Assembly (NCBI RefSeq): GCF_013433315.1
Contig: NZ_WXVV01000023.1
Coordinates: forward strand, 1-64,000
Direction: 5' to 3'
Length of the DNA: 64,000 nt
Source of the DNA: Pseudomonas crudilactis
Lineage (GTDB): Bacteria; Pseudomonadota; Gammaproteobacteria; Pseudomonadales; Pseudomonadaceae
Each line of letters starts with the position of its first letter. The stretch's first letter is position 1. The notes beneath the pieces are model-generated. The model made no database searches. It had not been told where the DNA came from and saw nothing but the letters and a program-made list of their open reading frames with translations. Positions 7,716 to 15,528 of the stretch are shown piece after piece. The translations under genes and the position numbers were made by a program.

Positions 7716-8407
7716 CCGCATTTGAAATGGACATTATTTGGGAGGGAGTGAAATTGCGGATAGATGGGTTAGTGATTGTTCTTTGTGTGCTGCTTTTTAT
7801 GGCTGGTGTTGTATGGTCGCCAATTCTCATCAATGTTCCAAGTGCAGCCTTCAAATGGCAGTCGATAAAGGATTTTTTTGAGATGTTGAGCTTTATTGCC
7901 ACTATTGGCGCTGCGATATATGCAATATCTTCATTTAACTCATGGCATAAACAGTTTCATCACGATAAAAGTTTCGATGCGTTAGAGCAGCTTGGTGCTT
8001 CATCTGAGCAACTTCTTGCTGTGGGTGAGGTGATTTATAGCGAAAGTACTTTTGAGTTTCTCAGGGCGTATGAAGTTCGGGGGAATTTTAAGTTTGAAGA
8101 GTTAAGCGCTGCGTGCGATGAGGCAAAAAGAAGGTGGGCTCTTATCGAAAGAGGTGTAAAAACCCGAATCGAGGAACTTTCTGTTTTTGTGAGTGAGGAT
8201 GATCTTGAGCAACTATCAACTGCATTTTTTAATCTTCAAAAAAAACATCGAAACTGCAGGGAGATTTTTCGCGCGCACCTTGTTCGTGATACCCCGATTG
8301 AAAAAATAGAAGCGGGGGCATATCACATCGAGTGGATAAAAATCATGTACGCTGAGGTTAATGAATTTAGAGATGTAATAAGGAAACTCAAAAAGCGTAA
8401 AGTCTGA
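7712..8407 (+). CDS. Membrane-anchored protein with C-terminal helical domain, unknown function (cassette gene 2)
   Basis: A 231-aa frame from a TTG at 7712 that overlaps the previous stop (TTGA). The best ribosome site (GGAGGGAG at 7741-7748) instead points to a TTG at 7754, giving 217 aa; ATG 7727 is a third option. There are two membrane helices: residues 20-40 (LVIVLCVLLFMAGVVWSPILI) and 57-76 (MLSFIATIGAAIYAISSF). A ~150-residue polar, helix-rich domain follows with SWHKQFHHDKSFDALEQL at its base. That arrangement (TM pair, then a helical sensor or effector domain) is frequent among uncharacterised proteins of defence islands, but no function can be assigned. Base composition matches the previous gene. 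Confidence 0.75.
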   Translation: MTAFEMDIIWEGVKLRIDGLVIVLCVLLFMAGVVWSPILINVPSAAFKWQSIKDFFEMLSFIATIGAAIYAISSFNSWHKQFHHDKSFDALEQLGASSEQLLAVGEVIYSESTFEFLRAYEVRGNFKFEELSAACDEAKRRWALIERGVKTRIEELSVFVSEDDLEQLSTAFFNLQKKHRNCREIFRAHLVRDTPIEKIEAGAYHIEWIKIMYAEVNEFRDVIRKLKKRKV

Positions 8408-8439
8408 TGTAGGTGGCGTGTTGAGTCGCCTCCGGTTTT

Positions 8440-9030
8440 CTAGGCGCTCTCTAGGCTCGCTGCGTAACGCTTTTCAAATGCTACATGTGATAGCTGGTTG
8501 TTGAAACTGTGGCGTCGTTTTGGGTTGTAAAACATCTCGATGTAATCGAAGACATCATCCCGAGCCATCTTGGCGGGTAGGGTAGATTTTACGCCTGATC
8601 CGTTCTCGCTTTAGCAACTGGAAAAAGCTTTCCGCCCCAGCTTTGTCGTGGCAATTACCTCGACGACCGATGCTGGCAACCAGGTTGTTAGCTTTCAAGA
8701 CGGTTCGCTAGTCAGAGTTGCTGTGTACTGACTGCCTTGATCCGAGTGGATCATCAGCTCTCGCTTCGGCTTGCGTCTTCAAACCGCCATTAGCAGCGCA
8801 TCAATGGCTGCGTCGCTGGTCATCTGCGACTTGATTGACCAACCAATGATCTGGTGTGGAAAAAGGTTGAGCACCACTGCTAAATACAGCCAGACTTCAT
8901 ATGTTCGGATGTAGGTAATGTCTGTGGCCCAGACTTTGTTGGATTCTCTTACATCGAATTGGCGCTACAATAAGTTTGGTGAGGCAGCGGCTGGTTAACC
9001 GGCATATTTCCCCGGCCTTCGTCGATACAC
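8440..9030 (-). pseudogene. Decayed IS3-family transposase (OrfB, DDE domain)
   Basis: On the minus strand the translation recalls an IS3-family OrfB in order: VYRRRPGKYAG, PNLL-stop-RQFDV, NKVWATDITYIRTYEVWLYLAVV, ELMIHSDQGSQYTA, GAESFFQLLKRER and VFDYIEMFYNPKRRHSFNNQLS, ending in RYAASLESA. The DDE positions (ATD, HSD, AES) are all visible. The frame is broken by stop codons (about 8995 and 8965) and at least one frameshift (about 8595), and OrfA is missing, so it cannot act alone. The 3' side (8405-8435) still carries what may be the right terminal repeat. A palindromic repeat begins within about 20 bases of the 5' break. Confidence 0.85.
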
Positions 9031-9045
9031 AGTCTGAGACCGTAA

Positions 9046-9121
9046 AGGAAAAGGTGACGGGTTTATATAGAAGAAAGGGGCTTGGAAGTAAATAAGTCCG
9101 CCCCTTTTTTCGTCCCCTTTT
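9046..9121. repeat. Direct repeat copy 1 (palindromic AAAAGGTGACGG...CCGCCCCTTTT element)
   Basis: About 76 bases nearly identical to 11031-11106, with a handful of mismatches. Each copy is itself an imperfect palindrome: AAAAGGTGACGGGTTTAT at one end faces ATAAGTCCGCCCCTTTT at the other. This resembles the AAAAGGGGACAGATTTATTT type of REP element associated with RAYT transposases. The two copies bracket the TIR gene. Confidence 0.8.
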
Positions 9122-9306
9122 TTGAATCCGGAGGACGCTTTGGCTCTCAGGAAGAAGGCTATAACGGCTTTGTTTTTGGCAAAAAACTTAATATCATCAC
9201 GCTATAGTCGATTAGCCCACACCTTCCAGCTACTAATAAATAAACTGGCATAGTAGTAGCCATAATCAAGTGTGGCTAAATGGTGGATATTGTAGTTGTG
9301 AACTAC

Positions 9307-10143
9307 TTACAGGATGTCGTTGATGTCTATCTTGTAACCGGAGCTCTTTAACTCTTTAGCGACTGAAAAATGCCAGGCAGAGTTTTCGTCGAGAGGTACG
9401 TATACAACGCCGCTAATGTCGTTCGGTATCTCTATATCACCTTTGACTAGGGCGCAAACATTTTTTCTACCCAGCTTTGCTGTTAAATATCCGTGCTCGA
9501 ATACCACATTTTGGCGAGCTCTCAATTTCTGAACGGTTTGATCAGCAAGGCCGCCAACATCGCATGGCGTGTATAGTACTAATGCAAATCCGACATTGGT
9601 ATGTTCTTCTATTTTTTCAATAATAGTTTTCCCAGAGTTGGGTTGCTCATGGAGGATGACCGCAGTCAACCCAAGTTTCTCGATAAATCGAGCTGCCTCG
9701 ATTTTTGAAAGATTGTCCCTTCCATGTACGATGAAAACTTTGGATTTGTCGGCTGGAGACTTTTTCTCCACGGTCGCCGGGGTGGCGGTGGCTATAACCG
9801 CTCTAGCACGGGCAAAAACTTCAGTGGTTATGTCTCTGGTAAGTCTTTCGTAACTAACAATGCTGCTAGGGGATACATACATAAGTATATTCGCCGGCAT
9901 GTTATCATTTTCGTATTTGGCTAATTCAGATGTTGTTTTTTGCGTTTCCTTGATGGTGAGCCTTTTTATTTCATTAGGACTCAAAAAATAGCCATTAAAT
10001 TGAAAATCTTCTTTGCGGAGGAATGGCAGGACAATTCGTGCTTCAATCTCAGCGAGATCTGTGCCGTCTAGCTCAAAGAATTGTTTGTACTTGTCGCTCT
10101 TTGAAAGCTTTTCCTTTGTCTCAATAAGGACGTGGTAATACAT
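9307..10143 (-). CDS. TIR-like domain protein (predicted NAD-degrading defence effector)
   Basis: A 278-aa protein. Residues 135-278 match the TIR-like family first described as predicted nucleotide-binding proteins (PF10137 type): KVFIVHGRDN, LTAVILHEQPNSGKTIIEK, VGFALVLYTPCDVGG, RARQNVVFEHGYL with the likely catalytic Glu216, and NDISGVVYVPLDENSAWHFSVAKEL. Related TIR domains are effectors of anti-phage systems that hydrolyse NAD+ and stop growth. The N-terminal ~115 residues form a separate domain seen with such TIRs and might sense infection. AGGGGA precedes the ATG. The gene stands alone between two direct repeats in an A+T-rich island. NADase activity is inferred from the family. Confidence 0.88.
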   Translation of the reverse strand: MYYHVLIETKEKLSKSDKYKQFFELDGTDLAEIEARIVLPFLRKEDFQFNGYFLSPNEIKRLTIKETQKTTSELAKYENDNMPANILMYVSPSSIVSYERLTRDITTEVFARARAVIATATPATVEKKSPADKSKVFIVHGRDNLSKIEAARFIEKLGLTAVILHEQPNSGKTIIEKIEEHTNVGFALVLYTPCDVGGLADQTVQKLRARQNVVFEHGYLTAKLGRKNVCALVKGDIEIPNDISGVVYVPLDENSAWHFSVAKELKSSGYKIDINDIL

Positions 10144-11030
10144 GATTTCCCCTGCTTATTTAATGGCGTGAGGTTATGCGCCTCTACCTACGAAATTGTA
10201 CTTGTTATAATTTTTTAGGTTTCTTGGTTTGATTTAAAAGTTTGATCGGGCGGTAAAGAAACGGTTTATTGTTTCAAGGCTGTTAGTACATGCCCCGGAT
10301 CATTATGTATAGCCCATAACAGCGCTCGCGCGGTCCCTCTGGGGCGCGGCGACCTTGCTCTCAATTACGTAAACAACCAACAGCCACATCAATGGTTTCG
10401 GCGAAGCAAGTTTGAGAGAGCCCTGTTGCCATACGTATTTTATTGACCTGCGCGGCATCGTTATAGAATTCGCGTGATGGTTAACGCTCACCACGATTAA
10501 TCTCGTCCAATCGGCTTAAGCTTTCTACAAGACGGTTGAAGAGATTCTTTTCTCCCGACGTCCTCGGTAAAAATTAGTGTCCCGGTGAATATCATACAGT
10601 CCCTTGCATGCGTCATTGACGTAGCCTGACTATAGCTCTGCATCCTAGACCACGCAATGGATGATGTTAAAAACCTGCCGCCAAATGATCGATAGCAATA
10701 TTGATGGAAAAAACCTTCTACTAAGGAAAAATCGACCAAGAAAAGTACTTTTCCCGTTCCCTCCGACGGGCTTTGCGTCCTTTTTCTGTGCAACTCCAGA
10801 CGTAGCGTAAACGAAAAGCTGCAGCCCGAGCGAGCATTGGGGCTTCGCTGGGAATCGGCCATTGCACATAGTGCAAGGTTTGGAAGGGAAATGCAGCGCG
10901 GTTGGATAACGTCTAGCGGGGGGCATTGGAGGGGGCGTTGAAGCCCCCGGTTTCATTGGGGGAGAATTCCGAAAACCTTTAATGGGATGGATTTTCAGAC
11001 TCCTGATCGGTCTGTCTGAAGAGATCAGCT
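10144..11030. other. Long non-coding stretch inside the island
   Basis: About 890 bases with no gene I can support. The left part (10144-10300) is the A+T-rich upstream region of the TIR gene. The right part (about 10720-10970) becomes G+C-rich and includes the hairpin GGGGGCGTTGAAGCCCCC at about 10932-10949. Short open frames on the minus strand around 10500-10950 lack ribosome sites and coding character and look like remnants of older inserted DNA. Confidence 0.4.
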
Positions 11031-11106
11031 AGGAAAAGGTGACGGATTTATATGGAAGAAAGGGGCTTGGAAGTAAATAAGTCCGTCCCCTTGTTTGTCC
11101 CCTTCT
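11031..11106. repeat. Direct repeat copy 2
   Basis: The second copy of the ~76-base element at 9046-9121, in the same orientation. It begins AGGAAAAGGTGACGG and includes GAAAGGGGCTTGGAAGTAAA, which is identical in both copies. It ends just 3' of the minus-strand NERD-helicase gene. Two direct copies could have allowed the intervening 1.9 kb to be gained, lost or swapped by homologous recombination. Confidence 0.8.
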
Positions 11107-11140
11107 TTCGGCTCCCTTGTTCCGAATTTTTTAAGGGTGA

Positions 11141-13543
11141 CTAATCTTGGTTGGACTTTATTGTAAATTTTTCAAGTTTTATGATTCTTATGCCTTTAGC
11201 CCCTTTAGTAATCAATCCGTTGTTTTCTAGCTTTACGAAGGCGTCATTAATAAAGCCTTGCCATTGTTGAAAAGAAAAATCATGGAGTTTTTTATTCCAG
11301 CTGTATGTCTTCTTTGAAATCTCACTTATCTTGAATTCGGTTTTGTTTTTATTGTGTCCAATCGTCAAGTCCCTAATTGCCAATGCCATGGCAACTCTGC
11401 CTTCAAGGCTCAATTGGCTAAAGGCTGTAATTAACTCGCTTTGGGTGGTGTCGTATTTGCTTTTTAATAGTGCGCCTATTGAATATATTTGAATGGGAAG
11501 ATTTTCAACGGATTCAGTAGAATGCTTTGTTCTATTGGTAAGTATGCCTATTATTTGAAGTGTATGGTTTTCAAAATCTGAATTTCGCTCATTGCGAGGA
11601 TTTATGCACGCATTGCATATTCCAGTTGACGAATTACCTACATTGTGAGGGGTTAGTTCAAGGCATGTGTGGCAGTATTTTAGTTCTAAGGTCAATGAGT
11701 AGGTGTTCTCTTCTGCACCTATCATCGAGACTGTATTTCTTGAGTCCGGTCTCCAAGTATATATCGTGGGAGTGTCGGAATGGATAAGAAAGGCTTCAAC
11801 TAGGAGCCTGGTTATTTCGCATTTCTGAACGGGTAATATGTATGCGTGCCAGGTTTTCGACCATGCAATGTGGAATACGGAATTTTGCGGAGTGATATCG
11901 ATAGTTGAATGGCTTTCGATCATTGTATTTGTTAGTGACTTGGATGCTTCAGAATCAACATGTTCCATGTTTTTCAGATAAAGTTCTCTACCTAAATTTT
12001 CGTATTTTCCTTTTTGGACATCATAGGCATCTAAAATTACGATGCAGCGCGATGTTGAGCGTGAGTAGGCGCAAAAGAATTCTATATTTGACATGTCTGT
12101 AGATGCCAAAATAATTATAACAGGGCTTTCCATTCCCCTGAATCGTCCTATGGACTCAACTTTAATGCCTTGAGGAACTAAGCTTTCGGGGATTCGCATG
12201 TAAGTGGGTGTTAGTACGATAATATGCGCGGGCAGCAACCCTTGAGCTAATGTTTGGGCGATTATTTGGCGCAGAATGTTTGTTTGGTTGCTGGTGATTA
12301 TCTCTGTAAGGGTGTCTTCATCATTTTGTCTTGAGTTTATAATGGAGTGCGTAGGATGTTGAAAAATTTTTAACCGTTCGCAAACGCGTTTAGGCATGCG
12401 GAGACTTTCAGTAAGAAAGTATGCTTGCACCTCAAGATATTCTTCTATCTGTGCAAGGCTGACTGGTTTTTCGTATGGAAATGCTTGCGCTGCATCACAC
12501 ATGGCGATAATTTTTTTAGTTGAGAAATTCTCTATTAGTATTTCCCAAAGTTCTCTCCGGATTACTTGACCTTCATCAATGATTAGAGCTGAATATTTAT
12601 TCAGGAATCCACTATCGCAAGCTTTTTTTAGACTAGTTGCTGCTTGCTTCTCAAACCACTCGGCCGTAAAAACCGCTTTTTCACCATTGTAAGTTGAGGC
12701 TTTTGAGCATAAAGAGTAGATAGTTGTTGCATAGGTGTTGGAGTGGTCAAGTAATTCGCTTGATATTTTTTTGGCAAGGAGCGAGTTGAATGTAATGCAG
12801 AGTACTGATGCTTCTGAAGTGGATAGCCTTCGTGCCGTTTCAATTGCTATAATTGTTTTTCCCGTACCTGGCCAACCGCTAATTAAAAACCGATCCTTTT
12901 CCAATGCCCAATCGATGCACTCTTGTTGTTCGGGCGTCAGCCGAAGCCATAATTTGTTGTCGCTATTTATTTTTGAGTGCCAACAAGGCGTATAGTTGGC
13001 TGTCGGGATCAGCATTTCAATGATTGTTTCAATTTTGAGCTTGCTGGTCGGTGCGGTGTTTAGAAGCCTTTGAAAGTAATTCATGATTGAGCGGATTCTT
13101 TCGTCAACTCGATCTAGATCTTTAATGTCCAGGATTAATTTGATTGGCATTAGGTGGTTATTGTCTACCACGCTGGGAGGCAATTGTGAGGTATTCGTTT
13201 CTGAGCCTGGAAAGAAATAAGCACGTCCAATTTGAACCGTCACGCCATTGTTTCTCATCCATTCTTGAATGGCAAATATACCGCGGTTCAACTGGGCTAC
13301 AGGGTCAACGCTTGTTTTACTGTAATAAAATCCTGATGAGTTATGCCCGATCACACCTCCTTTTACCTCAAGCGCAAGTATTCCGAGGTCTGGATGTAGT
13401 ATGAGGAAATCAATTTCTCCAACTGGGCTTTTGTTGTTTTGTAGCTCATCTATAAATGAAGATAGCCATGGAATGCTATGGATAATATGGAAATCATCAT
13501 TTAACTGCTCTTCAAGTAGACGATAAACAATAGGCTCTGCCAC
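11141..13543 (-). CDS. NERD-domain nuclease fused to a superfamily 1 helicase, with zinc ribbon
   Basis: An 800-aa protein. Residues ~5-110 form a NERD nuclease-related domain: GEIDFLILHPDLGILALEVKGG supplies Asp45 and the E59-x-K61 pair of a PD-(D/E)xK site. Residues ~200-505 are a UvrD-like SF1 helicase: LTPEQQECIDWALE (Q-motif region), Walker A GWPGTGKT (223-230), Walker B ALIIDEGQ (319-326), then GRFRGMESPVIIILAS and AYSRSTSRCIVI as motifs V and VI. Residues 624-646 give a zinc ribbon, CHTC-x15-CNAC. A C-terminal ~150-residue helical region may bind nucleic acid or a partner. The start is a GTG at 13543 with no clear ribosome site, and open reading continues ~18 codons upstream, so the start is uncertain. 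NERD-helicases recur in defence islands; this role is inferred. Confidence 0.85.
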   Translation of the reverse strand: MAEPIVYRLLEEQLNDDFHIIHSIPWLSSFIDELQNNKSPVGEIDFLILHPDLGILALEVKGGVIGHNSSGFYYSKTSVDPVAQLNRGIFAIQEWMRNNGVTVQIGRAYFFPGSETNTSQLPPSVVDNNHLMPIKLILDIKDLDRVDERIRSIMNYFQRLLNTAPTSKLKIETIIEMLIPTANYTPCWHSKINSDNKLWLRLTPEQQECIDWALEKDRFLISGWPGTGKTIIAIETARRLSTSEASVLCITFNSLLAKKISSELLDHSNTYATTIYSLCSKASTYNGEKAVFTAEWFEKQAATSLKKACDSGFLNKYSALIIDEGQVIRRELWEILIENFSTKKIIAMCDAAQAFPYEKPVSLAQIEEYLEVQAYFLTESLRMPKRVCERLKIFQHPTHSIINSRQNDEDTLTEIITSNQTNILRQIIAQTLAQGLLPAHIIVLTPTYMRIPESLVPQGIKVESIGRFRGMESPVIIILASTDMSNIEFFCAYSRSTSRCIVILDAYDVQKGKYENLGRELYLKNMEHVDSEASKSLTNTMIESHSTIDITPQNSVFHIAWSKTWHAYILPVQKCEITRLLVEAFLIHSDTPTIYTWRPDSRNTVSMIGAEENTYSLTLELKYCHTCLELTPHNVGNSSTGICNACINPRNERNSDFENHTLQIIGILTNRTKHSTESVENLPIQIYSIGALLKSKYDTTQSELITAFSQLSLEGRVAMALAIRDLTIGHNKNKTEFKISEISKKTYSWNKKLHDFSFQQWQGFINDAFVKLENNGLITKGAKGIRIIKLEKFTIKSNQD

Positions 13544-14040
13544 ATGGCTGTCGTTGAATTTTGGTCCGTGGGGGGATGCATTATTGCCATGTGATTATCC
13601 GTATCAATAAATACAGCGTCATTTGTGCGGGGTTGTTTGTTTTGTTCGGGGGTAAGCAACTATTTGCACGACTCGTTGAATTGCGTTGTTTGCATTCGTA
13701 GAATTTCGAATTGCTCGTATCTTAGTCAGATTTCATGTGATTCTATGTTGCTTGGTTTTCATCGTCCAGTCGAAAGTGTTTTTGTCATTTTAACGGGAAT
13801 TGTAACTCGTAAGGAGATGCTGGATTTTTAGTCTCTACATGTAATCGCCCAGAGGCTCATGAATGGCTGGCAAACGTTGGCTGGATCAGTGAAGTACCAC
13901 GATATCTCAATCTAAACAGAAAACAGGTTATGTTTAAGCTGTGCCAGTCTGCTCGGCCTCTACCCTACACAACCTTGCGCCACCCCCTACACCTAAGACA
14001 GAATCCGCCGGCTTGTACGTCTAGCCCGCAGGCTCTATCG
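13544..14040. other. Non-coding stretch at the right end of the island
   Basis: About 500 bases with no recognisable gene. The left half is A+T-rich like the island; from about 13840 composition returns to that of the chromosome. No integrase, tRNA or copy of the dusA 5' end was found that would mark an attachment site. Confidence 0.4.
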
Positions 14041-14279
14041 TCCCCACATCACTGAAAACCAGTGATCGGGTTTGGTAGCCCGCTTCGTGTCTAGATGCAT
14101 CGCATCACCAATTTCAGTCGCTTTCGCAGGACTCGGATTTCATGGTGGTCATGCGTGGGGCCCATTCGTGGGCGCCGGGTTCTAGTGCGACCGGTCTACC
14201 AACCCGCGTATGGCCGCCACCCATCGTTTGGTAGCGTGGGTGATGGCTCCTTTTAGTAATCGCGCTAGAGGTACCATCT
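14041..14279 (+). promoter_or_regulatory. Probable structured 5' leader of the DUF6124-like gene
   Basis: The ~240 bases before the next gene hold several strong hairpins: GCCCA-TTCG-TGGGC at about 14160-14174 with a UUCG-type tetraloop, CACCCA...TGGGTG at about 14217-14241, and GACCGGTC at about 14189-14196. From memory, similar leaders precede related small genes in other Pseudomonas genomes. A cis-regulatory RNA is possible, but the sequence alone does not prove it. Confidence 0.35.
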
Positions 14280-14642
14280 ATGTTCAAAGTAACGCCCAAT
14301 CCACCAGAAACCGATCCCGCATCCCCCTACGAATCCCTCAACTCCAAAAAACTCCACGAAGCCGCCGAACGCGCCCTCGATCACTACCTCCTTCCCGCCG
14401 GCCACATCATGGCCAGCGTCAACGAGCCCGAGCGCATGTACATCGCCAACCCAAGGTACGACTCGGAATCCCTATTGGCCAATGCCAGTGAAACGCTGAG
14501 TTCTGCCTCGGAAATGCTCAACAACTTTGCCGCAGTGCTCGACCCCTCGCACCGCAAAACCGCGCTGGGCATTGCGCAGGTGGTGATGTTGGGTGAGTTG
14601 GCGGTGAATCAGGCGTTGGATAACGTTGAGGTGAAAGCTTAA
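14280..14642 (+). CDS. DUF6124-like small protein
   Basis: A 120-aa protein whose N-terminus MFKVTPNPPETDPASPYES and following helix KKLHEAAERALDHYL match a family of small Pseudomonas proteins (DUF6124) of unknown function. The rest is helix-rich: ETLSSASEMLNNFAAVLD, then HRKTALGIAQVVMLGELAVNQALD. There is no signal peptide or membrane helix, so it is probably cytoplasmic. AGAGG lies eight bases before the ATG. Related genes usually occur in several copies per genome, which cannot be checked here. Confidence 0.75.
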   Translation: MFKVTPNPPETDPASPYESLNSKKLHEAAERALDHYLLPAGHIMASVNEPERMYIANPRYDSESLLANASETLSSASEMLNNFAAVLDPSHRKTALGIAQVVMLGELAVNQALDNVEVKA

Positions 14643-14765
14643 ATCCTGTCCCACTGTGGCGAGTGGTTTAACCGTCGCCACGGTGGGACTGGTAGCGCGC
14701 TGTGATCGAGAGGGTTCACATGTCACTGCTCGGTGGTAACCGGGGGCTGTCGAGCACGGCAGCGC

Positions 14766-15170
14766 TCACTTTCGGTAATGCTTGGAGATCTCTTTCCATA
14801 TGTATTTGTATCGAAACTCAAGCCAGCGAATCAGCAGTTTGTCTAGCTGACGTCTGAAACGGCTTCGTTCTCGCGCTTTTAATGATTCTGCGATGTCAGC
14901 CTTCAATTGCTCCAGGTTGAACGCCGACCAAATCATCGGGATCACGGTCTCGAGATTCGTATGGCAAACCGGTGCTACTTCTTCATAGAGGATTCGCTTG
15001 ATCTCTTGCCGATCGTAATCCTCGGTTTGGCGCGCGATGAATTCGTAGTTGACCTCATTGTCGACAAACGCGTCGGATAACGACCAATAGACATCGGAGC
15101 GTTCTTTTTCAGTCGCCGATGCCCAGCTTCGCTTGGCGGGGGCAGTGTTGGAGGAGGTTGGTTTGTCCAT
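14766..15170 (-). CDS. DUF7079-like protein, possibly immunity-related
   Basis: A 134-aa protein without signal peptide. KERSDVYWSLSDAFVDNEVNYEFIARQ followed by EIKRILYEEVAPVCHTNLETVIPMIWSAFNLEQLKADI matches the pattern of a small family (DUF7079) with conserved EVAPVC-x2-NL and W-x-x-F motifs. Some such small proteins sit beside secreted toxins, but no toxin gene lies next to this one. The last 40 residues are very basic. Convergent with the DUF6124-like gene. Confidence 0.6.
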   Translation of the reverse strand: MDKPTSSNTAPAKRSWASATEKERSDVYWSLSDAFVDNEVNYEFIARQTEDYDRQEIKRILYEEVAPVCHTNLETVIPMIWSAFNLEQLKADIAESLKARERSRFRRQLDKLLIRWLEFRYKYIWKEISKHYRK

Positions 15171-15485
15171 GTTTGACTTCCTGTCTCAATGGGAGCGAGC
15201 GTATCAAGCCTGAGCGACCCACACCCCAATAAAACAATCTTTGGTATGTCCATACTCGCGCAGTTAAAGCCAACCGTCAGGATGACGGTCAGCGCGAGAG
15301 CGTGGTCAGCGGATTATCCAAACCGGATGGCATGGTGGCGGCTCGGGGTGGCTGGGTGTTCAGTCTCAAAGCACCACAATTGATCGTCGCCAGTGGCCGG
15401 GGGACTTATCTATTGGCCGAGGACAGGCGAGATCGGTAGTTGGAGCTGATTCCGCCCTCTGATCATGCGGGTTAAAACATGCACT
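15171..15485. other. Intergenic region
   Basis: About 315 bases between the promoter of the DUF7079-like gene and the terminator of the permease gene. No gene or recognisable element was seen. Confidence 0.4.
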
Positions 15486-15518
15486 GAAAAAAGCCGTCAC
15501 TTCCAAGTGACGGTTTTC
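15486..15518 (-). terminator. Bidirectional rho-independent terminator
   Basis: CCGTCACTT-CC-AAGTGACGG is a perfect 9-bp stem flanked by AAAAAA on the left and TTTT on the right. It lies about 10 bases after the stop of the permease gene on the minus strand. Confidence 0.9.
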
Positions 15519-15528
15519 GCTTGCAGAT

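Noticed and set aside
8440..9030. An intact insertion sequence
   Set aside because: Stops and a frameshift break the transposase, OrfA is missing and only one possible end is seen.
10497..10956. Two overlapping minus-strand frames of 103 and 121 codons in the island gap
   Set aside because: No ribosome sites, odd composition, and no agreement on which frame is coding. The segment looks like inserted remnant DNA.
13625..13831. A 68-codon plus-strand frame rich in Cys and aromatic residues
   Set aside because: No ribosome site, and codon use unlike either the island or the core genes.
7056..14279. A second copy of the dusA 5' end marking the far attachment site of the island
   Set aside because: Searched by eye for the sequence around the DusA start at the right end of the island and found none.
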